Below are positions 1 to 10,846 of a stretch of DNA of 64,000 bases, piece after piece (positions within the stretch are counted from its first letter, which is position 1; every line of letters begins with the position of its first letter). A model generated the notes under the pieces. That model saw only the letters and a list, made by a program, of their open reading frames with translations, did not search any database and was not told the DNA's origin. The stretch is from contig NZ_JAACJE010000001.1 in assembly GCF_010020825.1 (NCBI RefSeq), forward strand, positions 1,736,001-1,800,000, read 5' to 3'. A program made the translations under genes and the position numbers. The DNA is from Acidovorax sp. 210-6. GTDB taxonomy: Bacteria > Pseudomonadota > Gammaproteobacteria > Burkholderiales > Burkholderiaceae_C.

Positions 1-3000
1 GGTGACGAGGCGGGTGCTGCCGATCTGGCGCTGCGGCTGGCGGGCGTGTTTCCGCACCGCTTTTACCTGGAGATCCAGCGCGCTGGCAGACCCGAGGACG
101 AAACCCATGTGGCGGCAGCCGTGCCTCTGGCGGCACGCTTGAACCTGCCGGTGGTCGCCACCCACCCGGTGCAGTTTGCGACCGAGGAGGATTTTGAGGC
201 GCATGAGGCGCGTGTCTGCATCGCCGAGGGCGAAATCCTGGCGAACCCGCGCCGGGTGCGGCGTTTTACGCGTGAGCAGTATTTCAAGAGCAGTGCGCAA
301 ATGCAGGCCTTGTTTGCCGATATTCCCTCGGCACTCGCCAACACAGTGGAAATTGCCAAGCGCTGCAATCTCACGCTGGTGCTGGGCAAGCCGCAGTTGC
401 CCAATTTCCCCATTCCGGGGGGCATGACGATCGAGGAATTCTTCCGAAAGGTCTCGCACGACGGACTGGAAGAACGACTGCAGCACCTGTATCCCGATGT
501 CGCCGAGCGCGACCGCCAACGCCCGCGCTATGTGGAGCGGCTGGAATTTGAGCTGGGCACCATCCTGAAGATGGGCTTCCCCGGCTACTTCCTCATCGTG
601 GGTGACTTCATCCAGTGGGCCAAGAACAACGGCTGCCCCGTGGGGCCGGGGCGGGGTTCGGGAGCGGGCTCGCTGGTGGCGTATGCGCTCAAGATCACCG
701 ACCTCGATCCCTTGCAGTACAACCTGCTGTTCGAGCGCTTTCTGAATCCCGAGCGGGTTTCCATGCCCGACTTCGACATCGACTTCTGCCAGGCCAACCG
801 CGACCGGGTGATCGATTACGTGAAGGAAAAATACGGCAAGGATGCCGTGAGCCAGATCGCCACCTTCGGCACCATGGCAGCCAAGGCCGCCATCCGCGAC
901 GTGGGCCGGGTGATGGACCTGAGCTACACGTTTTGTGATGGCATCTCCAAGCTGGTGCCCGCAAAACCCGGCCAGACCTACACCCTGGCCTATCCGCCCG
1001 AGACCAAGAAGGAAGGTGACAAGAACAACTACGCGCTGGAACTGGAGCCCCTGTTGTACGAGCGCGTGCGCAAGGAAGAGGACGTGCGCACCGTCATCGA
1101 GATGGCGCAAAAGCTCGAAGGCATGACGCGCAACATCGGCATGCACGCGGGCGGCGTGCTGATTGCGCCGGGCAAGCTGACCGACTTTTGCCCGCTGTAC
1201 CAGCAGCCAGGCAGCGAGTCGGCTGTCAGCCAGTACGACAAGGATGACGTGGAGGCGATCGGCCTGGTCAAGTTCGACTTTCTGGGCCTGGCCACGCTCA
1301 CCATCCTGGAGATCGCCAAGGAATTCATCGTGCGCCGGCACAAGGGCCAGGAGCACTTTGCCTTCGAGAACATTCCACTGGACGACGGCCCAACCTACAG
1401 GCTTTTCTCCGAGGGCAAGACCGAAGCCGTGTTCCAGTTTGAAAGCCGGGGCATGCAGGGCATGCTCAAGGAAGCGCGCCCCAGTCGGCTGGAAGACCTG
1501 ATTGCGCTGAACGCCCTGTACCGCCCCGGCCCCATGGACCTGATTCCCAGCTTTGTGGCGCGCAAGCATGGCAAGGAAGTGGTGGAGTACCCCCACCCGC
1601 TGGTGGAACCCGTGCTGGCCGAGACCTACGGCATCATGGTCTATCAGGAGCAGGTGATGCAGACCGCCCAGGTGCTGGGCGGTTACAGCCTGGGCGGCGC
1701 CGACATGCTGCGCCGTGCCATGGGCAAGAAAAAGGCCGAGGAGATGGCCGAGCACCGGGCCATCTTCCGCAAGGGTGCCGCAGAAAAAGGCATCAGCCAG
1801 GAGAAGGCCGACGAGGTGTTCGACCTGATGGAGAAGTTCGCGGGCTACGGCTTCAACAAGTCGCACGCCGCCGCGTACTCGCTGCTGGCCTACCACACCG
1901 GCTGGCTCAAGGTGCACTACACGGCCGAGTTCTTCTGCGCCAACATGACCGTGGAAATGGACGACACCGACAAGCTCAAGGTGTTGTACGAAGATGCCAC
2001 CAAGCATTTCGGCATGCAGTTCGAGCCACCGGACATCAACCGGGGCAACTATCGCTTTGAGCCGGTGAGCGACACGGTGATTCGCTATGGTCTGGGCGCC
2101 GTCAAGGGCACGGGGCAGCAGGCCATCGAGGCGATCGTCGCTGCACGCGAAGGGCAGGGCGAGGGTCCCAGGGGCAGTGTCCGTGGCCCCTTCACCAGCC
2201 TGTTCGATTTCTGCGTGCGCGTGGACCGGGGCCGCATCAACAAGCGCACGGTCGATGCGTTGATCAAGGCGGGTGCGTTTGACGGCTTGCACCGCAACCG
2301 CGCAGCGCTTTCCGCGTCCATCGACCGCGCATTTGACTACGCTGCAGCCCAGCATTCCAACGCCAACCAGGGCGGGCTGTTCGACATGATGGGCGATGAT
2401 GCCCAGGGCTCCAGCACGCAGGAACCCGAGCTTGCCGAAGTGCCGCCCTGGGGTGTGCGCGAGCAGCTCATGCAGGAAAAAACCGCGCTGGGCTTTTACC
2501 TGTCGGGCCATCTGTTCGATGAAGCGGCGCGGGAGTTGACCAGCTTTGTGCGCATGCGGATTGCGGACCTGGTGGACACCCGTGAACCGCAAACCGTGGC
2601 GGGCATCGTGAGCGACTTTCGCGTGGTCAATGGCCAGCGGGGGCGCCAGGGCATATTTGTGCTGGAGGACGGTGCCTCGCGCGTCGAGGCTTCAGCCAGC
2701 GATGCCGTCGTGCAGGCGCACCGCGACCTGCTCAAGGACGATGAGCTGGTCATCGTGACCGGGCGCTTGCAGCCGGGACGCAATGGCTTTGAGGCCCGTT
2801 TCATCGTCCAGCAGGTCCACGACCTGGCCGGGGGGCGCTGCCGCTTTGGCAAATACCTGCGCGTGGCGGTGGGGCATCCGCCGCCTGACGTGGCGCGGTT
2901 GCTGCGCGAACATCCGCCGCGCAGGGAATCCACCGAGCACGGCGAGCTTCAGCATGGGCTGCGTGTGCGCCTGGGCGTGCGGTGCACGCAGGACGGCGAC

Positions 3001-3117
3001 AGCGCCTGCGCCGAGCTGCAATTGGGCGAGGCCTTCCGCACCTACCCCACCGACGCTGCATTGGCTGCCTGGCGCGCCCAGGCGTGTGGTGGTGACGTCA
3101 CCGTGGTCTATGAATGA
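1..3117 (+). CDS. dnaE: DNA polymerase III alpha subunit, 5' end outside the window
   Basis: Catalytic subunit of the replicative DNA polymerase. The reading frame is open from base 1, so about 1038 residues are visible and the first part of the PHP domain is cut off. The polymerase active site shows the PDFDIDF motif near visible residue 258, and the fingers region carries LNALYRPGPMDLIPSF. The later GYGFNKSHAAAYSLLAYHT block and a C-terminal OB-fold segment (TVAGIVSDFRVVNGQRGRQG) are typical of bacterial DnaE type 1 rather than PolC. The stop is at 3115-3117. The gene is followed by clpS on the same strand after about 90 bp. Family assignment is secure; only the N-terminus is missing. Confidence 0.97.
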   Translation, partial: GDEAGAADLALRLAGVFPHRFYLEIQRAGRPEDETHVAAAVPLAARLNLPVVATHPVQFATEEDFEAHEARVCIAEGEILANPRRVRRFTREQYFKSSAQMQALFADIPSALANTVEIAKRCNLTLVLGKPQLPNFPIPGGMTIEEFFRKVSHDGLEERLQHLYPDVAERDRQRPRYVERLEFELGTILKMGFPGYFLIVGDFIQWAKNNGCPVGPGRGSGAGSLVAYALKITDLDPLQYNLLFERFLNPERVSMPDFDIDFCQANRDRVIDYVKEKYGKDAVSQIATFGTMAAKAAIRDVGRVMDLSYTFCDGISKLVPAKPGQTYTLAYPPETKKEGDKNNYALELEPLLYERVRKEEDVRTVIEMAQKLEGMTRNIGMHAGGVLIAPGKLTDFCPLYQQPGSESAVSQYDKDDVEAIGLVKFDFLGLATLTILEIAKEFIVRRHKGQEHFAFENIPLDDGPTYRLFSEGKTEAVFQFESRGMQGMLKEARPSRLEDLIALNALYRPGPMDLIPSFVARKHGKEVVEYPHPLVEPVLAETYGIMVYQEQVMQTAQVLGGYSLGGADMLRRAMGKKKAEEMAEHRAIFRKGAAEKGISQEKADEVFDLMEKFAGYGFNKSHAAAYSLLAYHTGWLKVHYTAEFFCANMTVEMDDTDKLKVLYEDATKHFGMQFEPPDINRGNYRFEPVSDTVIRYGLGAVKGTGQQAIEAIVAAREGQGEGPRGSVRGPFTSLFDFCVRVDRGRINKRTVDALIKAGAFDGLHRNRAALSASIDRAFDYAAAQHSNANQGGLFDMMGDDAQGSSTQEPELAEVPPWGVREQLMQEKTALGFYLSGHLFDEAARELTSFVRMRIADLVDTREPQTVAGIVSDFRVVNGQRGRQGIFVLEDGASRVEASASDAVVQAHRDLLKDDELVIVTGRLQPGRNGFEARFIVQQVHDLAGGRCRFGKYLRVAVGHPPPDVARLLREHPPRRESTEHGELQHGLRVRLGVRCTQDGDSACAELQLGEAFRTYPTDAALAAWRAQACGGDVTVVYE

Positions 3118-3207
3118 CCGAACGGTGACCCGAGACCTTGAAATAGACCTGAATGGTCAAATTTCTTGACCCTGCAACTGTATTTTCTGCTCGCTAGAAT
3201 GAAATCC

Positions 3208-3567
3208 ATGGCTACCAAACCACCATCTCCCCCTCCCGGGCCGGTCGTCAAGCCGCCCGTGCCGGACGACGGCGGTTCGGTGGTGCTCGAACGGGTGCCG
3301 CAAAAGGTCAAACCCCCGCAGATGTACCAGGTGCTGATGCTCAACGACGACTACACCCCCATGGAGTTTGTCGTGGTGGTACTGCAGGAGTTTTTCCACA
3401 AGGACCGCGAAACCGCCACGCAGATCATGCTCAAGATCCACCTGGACGGCCGGGGTGTCTGCGGGGTGTACCCGCACGACATTGCGCTGACCAAGGTGCA
3501 TCTGGTGCTGGATGCCGCCCACCAGGCGGGCCACCCCTTGCAATGCGTGTGCGAGCCGGTTGAATAA
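3208..3567 (+). CDS. clpS: ATP-dependent Clp protease adaptor ClpS
   Basis: Small adaptor that binds ClpA and delivers N-degron substrates to ClpAP. The product is about 119 residues. The N-terminus is Pro-rich and flexible, followed by the ClpS core with the conserved [12 protein letters not shown] block, which contributes to the N-degron pocket. Three in-frame starts exist (TTG 3166, ATG 3199, ATG 3208). I prefer 3208 because family members begin close to MATK and the upstream residues look unrelated. A TAGAAT box at 3195-3200 sits so close to the start that the transcript may have almost no leader; this is inference. clpA follows 59 bp downstream, the classic clpSA pair. Confidence 0.95.
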   Translation: MATKPPSPPPGPVVKPPVPDDGGSVVLERVPQKVKPPQMYQVLMLNDDYTPMEFVVVVLQEFFHKDRETATQIMLKIHLDGRGVCGVYPHDIALTKVHLVLDAAHQAGHPLQCVCEPVE

Positions 3568-3626
3568 AGGCCTCCCCGCCCCGAACTACCCCCCTATCCC
3601 TGACCTGCAAGCACAAAGGAGTTCAC

Positions 3627-5981
<2,355 letters not shown>

Positions 5982-5998
5982 GGCATTCACGCACCGCG

Positions 5999-6047
5999 TG
6001 ATGGGGCCCAGGGCAAGGGAGATTTCCCTCTGTCCTTGGCCCCATCA
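5999..6047 (+). terminator. Stem-loop after clpA
   Basis: Arms TGATGGGGCC (5999-6008) and GGCCCCATCA (6038-6047) pair perfectly. The inside can add GGGAGATTTCCC pairing. There is no strong U tract after it, so it may act as a terminator or an mRNA 3'-end stabiliser. It separates clpSA from tolB. Confidence 0.6.
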
Positions 6048-6130
6048 ACAGTTTGTGACATGGGGGTATGTCCGGGGTGTGTACCATTCCGCCTGATTTG
6101 TGGCGTTTGCACGATTGCCAAGTACTGAGA

Positions 6131-7453
6131 ATGACCCTACACCATCGCTCCCCTGATCGTTCTGGTTCCGCTCCCACCTTTCTTCCCACACGTCGCCACC
6201 TTGTGGCGGGCCTGAGCGCTTTGGCTGCGGTGCCAGCGTGGGCGCAGTTCCGTGTGGAAGTCACGGGTGTGGGAATGACGCAGTTGCCCATTGCGATTGC
6301 CGCCTTCCGGGACGAAACCCAATCTCCCCAAAAAATCTCTGCCATCGTGCAGGCGGATCTGGAGCGCAGCGGCCAGTTTCGTGGCATTGATACTGGCGGT
6401 GTTCGCCTGGATGAAGCCGCACGCCCCGACGTGGCTCTATGGCGCCAGAAGGGTGCGGACTCGCTGGTGTCTGGCAGTGTGGTGCGCTTGGCCGATGGCC
6501 GCTACGACGTGCGTTTCCGCCTGTGGGACGTGGTGCGTGGCCAGGACCTGGGCGGACAGAGCTATGTCGTGGTGCAGGCCGACCTGCGGTTGGTGGCCCA
6601 CCGCATCGCGGACTACGTGTATGAAAAGCTCACAGGCGAGCGTGGCGTGTTTTCCACCCGCATTGCCTATGTCACCAAGGCAGGCAACCGCTTCAGTCTG
6701 TGGGTCGCCGATTCCGATGGTGAGAATGCCCAGGCAGCGCTCTCCAGCCCGGAGTCCATCATCTCGCCTGCCTGGTCGCCTTCAGGTGGCCAACTGGCCT
6801 ATGTGTCCTTTGAGTCGCGCAAGCCCGTGGTGTATGTGCACGACGTGGCCACCGGGCGCCGCCGCCTCGTGGCCAATTTCAAGGGTTCCAACAGTGCGCC
6901 TGCGTGGTCGCCCGATGGCCGCACGCTGGCCATCACACTGAGTCGCGACGGCAACTCGCAGCTCTACACCATGGACGCCAACGGTGGCGAACCGCGTCGT
7001 CTGACGCAAAGCAGCGGCATCGACACCGAGCCCGCCTTCTCGCCCGATGGCAAGCATGTGTACTTCGTCAGCGACCGTGGTGGAGCGCCCCAGATCTACA
7101 AGGTGCCCAGTAGCGGGGGAAGTGCTGAACGCGTGACGTTCAATGGCAGCTACAACATCTCGCCCGCCATCAGCCCCGATGGCCGTTGGCTGGCCTATAT
7201 CTCGCGTGCCGGTGGTGCCTTCAAGCTGCAAGTGATGGAGTTGGCCACTGGCAATGTCACCGCCATCACCGACTCCTCAGCGGACGAGCGCCCCAGTTTT
7301 GCACCCAACAGCCGACTCATTGTCTATGCGACCCAGCAGCAGGGCCGTGAAGCGCTGATGACCACCACCCTGGATGGAAAAATCAAGGCCCGTTTGGCGG
7401 GGCAGGGTGGCGACATTCGCGAGCCGGACTGGGGTCCCTACCAGTTCCAGTAA
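6131..7453 (+). CDS. tolB: Tol-Pal system protein TolB
   Basis: Periplasmic beta-propeller protein of the Tol-Pal envelope complex, which keeps the outer membrane tight and helps constriction at division. With the start at ATG 6131 the product is 440 residues. It has an N-terminal export signal ending ...AAVPAWA, then the TolB N domain (FRVEVTGVGMTQLPIAIA), then WD40-like TolB repeats with recurring SPAWSPSGG, SAPAWSPDGR, EPAFSPDG and SPAISPDGR. A longer in-frame start at 6068 adds a stretch unlike a signal peptide and was not chosen. The signal contains TRRHLVAGL, which looks like a twin-arginine motif. pal follows after 32 bp. Confidence 0.95.
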   Translation: MTLHHRSPDRSGSAPTFLPTRRHLVAGLSALAAVPAWAQFRVEVTGVGMTQLPIAIAAFRDETQSPQKISAIVQADLERSGQFRGIDTGGVRLDEAARPDVALWRQKGADSLVSGSVVRLADGRYDVRFRLWDVVRGQDLGGQSYVVVQADLRLVAHRIADYVYEKLTGERGVFSTRIAYVTKAGNRFSLWVADSDGENAQAALSSPESIISPAWSPSGGQLAYVSFESRKPVVYVHDVATGRRRLVANFKGSNSAPAWSPDGRTLAITLSRDGNSQLYTMDANGGEPRRLTQSSGIDTEPAFSPDGKHVYFVSDRGGAPQIYKVPSSGGSAERVTFNGSYNISPAISPDGRWLAYISRAGGAFKLQVMELATGNVTAITDSSADERPSFAPNSRLIVYATQQQGREALMTTTLDGKIKARLAGQGGDIREPDWGPYQFQ

Positions 7454-7485
7454 ATCCTTTTCTTTTTTGCTTTCAGGAGTTTTTC

Positions 7486-8019
7486 ATGTTCAAGCGTATT
7501 CCCTTTGTCCTGGCTGTCCTCGCTCTTGTTGCCGGTTGCAGTTCCGGTGTCGATCTCGACAAGGTCCCCGTCGAAGACAAGAACGGTGCCCCGCTGTCCA
7601 CGGGTGGTGCCAATGCGGGCAATGCCGGCCAGAGTGGTGTGCAGGGAGTGGACCTGTCCCAATCGGCCATCGACAAGGCTGGCCCCCAAGGCGTGGGCCG
7701 CGTGGTGTATTTCGACTACGACAGCTATGTGATCAAGCCCGAAGCACAATCGCTGATCGAAGCCCATGCGCGCTTCATCAAGGCAGGGGCTGCACGCAAG
7801 GCCGTGATTGAAGGCCACACTGACGAGCGCGGTGGCCGCGAGTACAACCTTGCACTGGGGCAGCGCCGCGCAGAAGCCGTGCGCCGCGCCCTGGGCCTGC
7901 TGGGCGTGTCCGACAACCAGATCGAAGCCGTGAGCTTTGGTGAAGAGAAGCCTGCCGTGCAAGGCTATGGCGAAGACGCCTATTCCAAGAACCGCCGCGC
8001 TGAAATCTCTTACCGTTGA
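7486..8019 (+). CDS. pal: Peptidoglycan-associated lipoprotein Pal
   Basis: Outer-membrane lipoprotein of 177 residues that links the outer membrane to peptidoglycan and binds TolB. A lipoprotein signal ends LVAGC, with lipidated Cys18. After a low-complexity Gly/Ala linker comes the OmpA-like domain (about 70-177) with YFDYDSYVIKPEA and the peptidoglycan-binding GHTDERGGREYNLALGQRRA. The final FGEEKP...YSKNRRAEISYR is typical. A CAGGAG ribosome-binding site precedes ATG 7486. The stop lies 11 bp before the start of cpoB, consistent with one operon. Confidence 0.97.
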   Translation: MFKRIPFVLAVLALVAGCSSGVDLDKVPVEDKNGAPLSTGGANAGNAGQSGVQGVDLSQSAIDKAGPQGVGRVVYFDYDSYVIKPEAQSLIEAHARFIKAGAARKAVIEGHTDERGGREYNLALGQRRAEAVRRALGLLGVSDNQIEAVSFGEEKPAVQGYGEDAYSKNRRAEISYR

Positions 8020-8030
8020 TTCACTGGCCC

Positions 8031-8804
8031 ATGCGTGCTGCCATGACATCCCTGCGCCTGGCCCCTTCGCTGCTGGCAGCGCTGTTGGCCTGTGCCTATC
8101 TGCCCCAGGGCCATGCGGCCCTGTTTGAAGATGACGAAGCGCGCCGCGCCATCCTGGAACTGCGCCAGCGCGTCGATGTGCTGAACCAATCCAGCCAGCG
8201 CTCTGCCGAAGACAGCGCACAACTGCGCCGTGCCCTGATCGACCTGCAATCGCAAATCGAAGGCCTGCGCGCCGAGGTGGCCACGTTGCGTGGGCAGAAC
8301 GAGCAGCTGGTGCGCGAGGCAGCCGAACTGCAGCGCCGTCACAAGGACATGGCGCAAGGTGTGGACGAGCGCCTGCGCCAGTTCGAGCCTGTCAAGGTCG
8401 CAGTCGATGGACAGGAGTTCCAGGCCGACCCTGCAGAAAAGCGTGATTTCGAGGCAGCCCTGACACGTTTCCGTGAAGGCAAGTTTGCCGAGGCGCAGAC
8501 GCTGTTCGCCAGCTTCCTCAAGCAGTACGCGGGCAGCGGCTACCAGTACTCGGTGCGCTTCTGGCTGGGCAACGCCCAGTACGCTACGCGCGACTACAAG
8601 GAAGCCATCCAGAACTTCCGCGCCCTGTTGGCTGCTGCGCCCCAGCATGCCCGCGCGCCCGAGGCGGCCCTGTCCATCGCCAATTGCCAGATCGAGCTCA
8701 AGGAAACGCGCGGCGCCCGCAAGACGTTGGAAGACCTTGTACGCGCGTATCCGCAGTCCGAAGCCGCTGTGGCGGCCAAGGAGCGCCTCTCCCGTCTCAA
8801 ATAA
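8031..8804 (+). CDS. cpoB: Cell division coordinator CpoB (YbgF)
   Basis: Periplasmic TPR protein that ties Tol-Pal action to PBP1B-dependent peptidoglycan synthesis in enterobacteria. About 257 residues from ATG 8031; an internal ATG at 8043 is also possible. It has a signal peptide ending near QGHA, a heptad-rich coiled coil (about residues 20-110) that trimerises in the family, and C-terminal TPR repeats (FREGKFAEAQTLFASFL, YKEAIQNFRALLAAAPQH). Last gene of the tolB-pal-cpoB cluster; tolQRA and ybgC are not next to it here. Confidence 0.92.
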   Translation: MRAAMTSLRLAPSLLAALLACAYLPQGHAALFEDDEARRAILELRQRVDVLNQSSQRSAEDSAQLRRALIDLQSQIEGLRAEVATLRGQNEQLVREAAELQRRHKDMAQGVDERLRQFEPVKVAVDGQEFQADPAEKRDFEAALTRFREGKFAEAQTLFASFLKQYAGSGYQYSVRFWLGNAQYATRDYKEAIQNFRALLAAAPQHARAPEAALSIANCQIELKETRGARKTLEDLVRAYPQSEAAVAAKERLSRLK

Positions 8805-8852
8805 GGGCATCGCTCCTTGGACTCCACAGAGGCATCGCCTTTGCACGACGCA

Positions 8853-9617
8853 ATGCCCGACATGGCGCTGGAACGGCGTTTTGGCGGGCTTGATCGGCTG
8901 TATGGCAAACCTGGTGCGGCCCGCATCCGTGCAGCGCATGTGGCAGTCGTCGGGGTGGGTGGTGTGGGCTCATGGGCGGCGGAGGCACTCGCGCGCAGTG
9001 GCGTGGGGAAGCTCACTCTTATCGATCTGGACCATGTGGCCGAATCCAATATCAACCGCCAGATCCATGCGCTGGACGATACGGTGGGGCAAGCCAAGGT
9101 GCAGGCGATGCGCGATCGCATCGCACGCATTCACCCCGGTTGCCAGGTGCATTGCATTGAAGAATTTGTCGAGCCCGGAAACTGGCCAGGAATATTGCCG
9201 CAAGGCGTGAACGCGGTGATCGATGCCTGCGACCAAGTGCCCGCAAAGACGGCCATGGCCGTCTGGGCACGTGCCAGTCAGGCCATGTTCATCACCGTGG
9301 GTGCGGCGGGTGGCAAGCGCTGGGCGCACAAGGTGGATGTGGACGACCTGTCGCTGGTCACCCACGATCCCCTTCTGGCCCAGTTGCGCTACCGCTTGCG
9401 CAAGCACCATGGCGCGCCGCGGGACGGAAAGAAGATGCGCGTGCCCTGCGTCTTCAGCCGCGAGGCAGTGGCGCCGCCCGATGCATCTTGTGCTGTACAG
9501 GGTGACGGTAGCCTCAATTGCCATGGGTACGGCTCCGTGGTGGCCGTTACTGCCACCTTCGGCCAATGTGCCGCAGGGTGGGTGCTGGACGCCCTGGCGT
9601 CACGGGCTGACAAGTAG
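8853..9617 (+). CDS. tcdA: tRNA threonylcarbamoyladenosine dehydratase TcdA (CsdL)
   Basis: E1-like enzyme that uses ATP to convert t6A37 of tRNA to its cyclic form. It has the Rossmann nucleotide site VVGVGGVGSWAAEALARSG, then LIDLDHVAESNINRQIHAL and VIDACDQVPAKTAM, all characteristic of the ThiF/MoeB/TcdA family. Start 8853 (ATG, MPDMALERRFGGLDRLYG) matches the usual short N-terminus; a TTG at 8817 would add 12 residues. It follows cpoB by about 48 bp on the same strand and ends about 90 bp before tRNA-Lys. Confidence 0.93.
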   Translation: MPDMALERRFGGLDRLYGKPGAARIRAAHVAVVGVGGVGSWAAEALARSGVGKLTLIDLDHVAESNINRQIHALDDTVGQAKVQAMRDRIARIHPGCQVHCIEEFVEPGNWPGILPQGVNAVIDACDQVPAKTAMAVWARASQAMFITVGAAGGKRWAHKVDVDDLSLVTHDPLLAQLRYRLRKHHGAPRDGKKMRVPCVFSREAVAPPDASCAVQGDGSLNCHGYGSVVAVTATFGQCAAGWVLDALASRADK

Positions 9618-9660
9618 CTTTTGAACCACCAGGTTTCGGCGCAAGCAGCAATTTTCATAC

Positions 9661-9666
9661 TATAAT
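9661..9666 (+). promoter_or_regulatory. Candidate -10 box of the tRNA-Lys promoter
   Basis: A perfect TATAAT about 45 bp before the tRNA. No good -35 box is visible at the standard spacing, so the call rests on the -10 box and position only. Confidence 0.4.
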
Positions 9667-9710
9667 GCAAGGCTTTACAGCTTGGCTTCAGCGCGAGTGT
9701 GGGCTGTAGT

Positions 9711-9786
9711 GGGTCGTTAGCTCAGTCGGTAGAGCAGCGGACTTTTAATCCGTTGGTCGCGTGTTCGAGTCACGCACGACCCACCA
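9711..9786 (+). tRNA. tRNA-Lys (anticodon UUU)
   Basis: A full cloverleaf of 76 nt including an encoded 3' CCA. The acceptor GGGTCGT pairs with ACGACCC, the D arm is GCTCAGTCGGTAGAGC, the anticodon loop CTTTTAA puts TTT at 9744-9746, and the T arm is GCGTG TTCGAGT CACGC. The gene reads almost like E. coli tRNA-Lys. Its 3' half (9738 onward) is the attachment site of the island and is repeated at 28207-28256. The left copy keeps the original 5' half and promoter, so it is the functional gene. Confidence 0.97.
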
Positions 9787-9787
9787 A
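9738..9787 (+). repeat. Left attachment repeat (attL), within tRNA-Lys
   Basis: 50 bp from the anticodon stem to one base past CCA, identical to 28207-28256. tRNA 3' halves are common targets for tyrosine recombinases. Confidence 0.93.
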
Positions 9788-9797
9788 GAAAACAAGG

Positions 9798-9830
9798 AAA
9801 CCCTGCTATTAATTGCGTAGCAGGGTTTTT
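9798..9830 (+). terminator. Rho-independent terminator after tRNA-Lys (island copy)
   Basis: AAACCCTGCTA pairs with TAGCAGGGTTT around a 9-nt loop, followed by a T-rich run. A diverged version (28268-28300) follows the right repeat. The island therefore brings its own terminator for the tRNA it interrupts, while the host terminator now lies beyond attR. Confidence 0.85.
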
Positions 9831-9841
9831 GTTTTTCGATT

Positions 9842-9863
9842 GATGTAACGGCGGATGTAAGAG
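9842..9863. promoter_or_regulatory. Putative integrase arm-type site, left end
   Basis: Two ATGTAA motifs in direct orientation, 12 bp apart, in GATGTAACGGCGGATGTAAG. The same arrangement recurs at 28071-28093 in the same orientation, just upstream of int. Matching short repeats near both ends are what arm-binding sites of a tyrosine recombinase look like; binding is inferred. Confidence 0.6.
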
Positions 9864-9869
9864 GATTTT

Positions 9870-10751
9870 CTAGCCCGCAACCGTGATGCGGACCTCTTCC
9901 GACGCCCTGCGGCGGTACAAGTCCAGATCCACGGTCTTGAGTTCGGGAATGCGTTTGTAGTCCACGCTGCCCTGTTTCCAATACCGCGTGACGGTCACAC
10001 CCGCCCCCTGTTCCCTGGGATGCTGGGCCAGGGTAATCAACTGGGCTCGGGCGGCTTCCAGCGCGGCTGCGGCCTTGTCCGCCCGCTGCTTGGACTGGGC
10101 AAACGCTTGGGCGGCCCGGCACCAGGCCTCGTCGCTGCGCTGGCGCGTATCGGCCTCGGACAGGGGCGGCGGAGTATCGCAGTCCAGGTATTGCTGGAAA
10201 GCATCCCAGGCATCCCGTATGCGCTCCATCAGCGCTTCGTCACGGCCGATGGCATGCAGCATGCCCTGCTGGCCATCGAACACCCACAGATGGGCCGTAG
10301 CGGCGCCAGACACCATCAGTTGGTGCTGCACCTGTACGGTGTAGTGCTCGGGCACCTGGCCCTGGCACACGTCCTGCCACAGGGCCGAGCGCGTGCCGCG
10401 CAGCGGGCACTTGATCTCCACAATCAAATCGCCTTCCAGCGTCATGCCGTCCAGGCTGGCACTGTAGGCGCCGGCTTCCAGCACCAGCGGCTGCATCACC
10501 AGGCCGGTTTCTGCCTCATACGCCGCACGCGCCACCGGTTCCAGGTCGGTACCACGCTGCATGGCCTGGGTGACTGGTGCCTCAAAGCGCCCGGTCTTGG
10601 TCAGCCACAGTTGATAGGGCGTGATCCAGGGATTCAGCCCCAGCACGGCGGCGGATTCGGACGCATTGCGGCGGGATTGGCGGTAGGCATGCCATTCGGG
10701 GCTGCCTTGAGGCAGTGCGACGATGGTGGCGAGGGGAAGAGAGACGATCAT
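9870..10751 (-). CDS. YqaJ-family phage-type exonuclease
   Basis: 293 residues, starting at ATG 10751 behind a GAGG ribosome-binding site. It belongs to the YqaJ/lambda-exonuclease PD-(D/E)XK family: GSPEWHAYRQSRRNASESA at the N-terminus, then a catalytic core with D101 (SLDG) and E112-x-K114 (VEIKCP). The C-terminal third is helical and Ala-rich. Such enzymes resect double-stranded ends 5' to 3' and work with a single-strand annealing protein. The neighbour 95 bp upstream is such a protein, so the pair is a probable Red-like recombination module. The stop lies 7 bp from the left arm site, making it the last gene of the island. Confidence 0.85.
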   Translation of the reverse strand: MIVSLPLATIVALPQGSPEWHAYRQSRRNASESAAVLGLNPWITPYQLWLTKTGRFEAPVTQAMQRGTDLEPVARAAYEAETGLVMQPLVLEAGAYSASLDGMTLEGDLIVEIKCPLRGTRSALWQDVCQGQVPEHYTVQVQHQLMVSGAATAHLWVFDGQQGMLHAIGRDEALMERIRDAWDAFQQYLDCDTPPPLSEADTRQRSDEAWCRAAQAFAQSKQRADKAAAALEAARAQLITLAQHPREQGAGVTVTRYWKQGSVDYKRIPELKTVDLDLYRRRASEEVRITVAG

Positions 10752-10846
10752 GATGAACCTCGTTAAAAGCGGCGCAGGCCCTGAACCGCGTGAGCGGACA
10801 GAGCCTGCAGAGCGTTGAAAAAAACCGAAACAGCGTGGCGAGCGCA

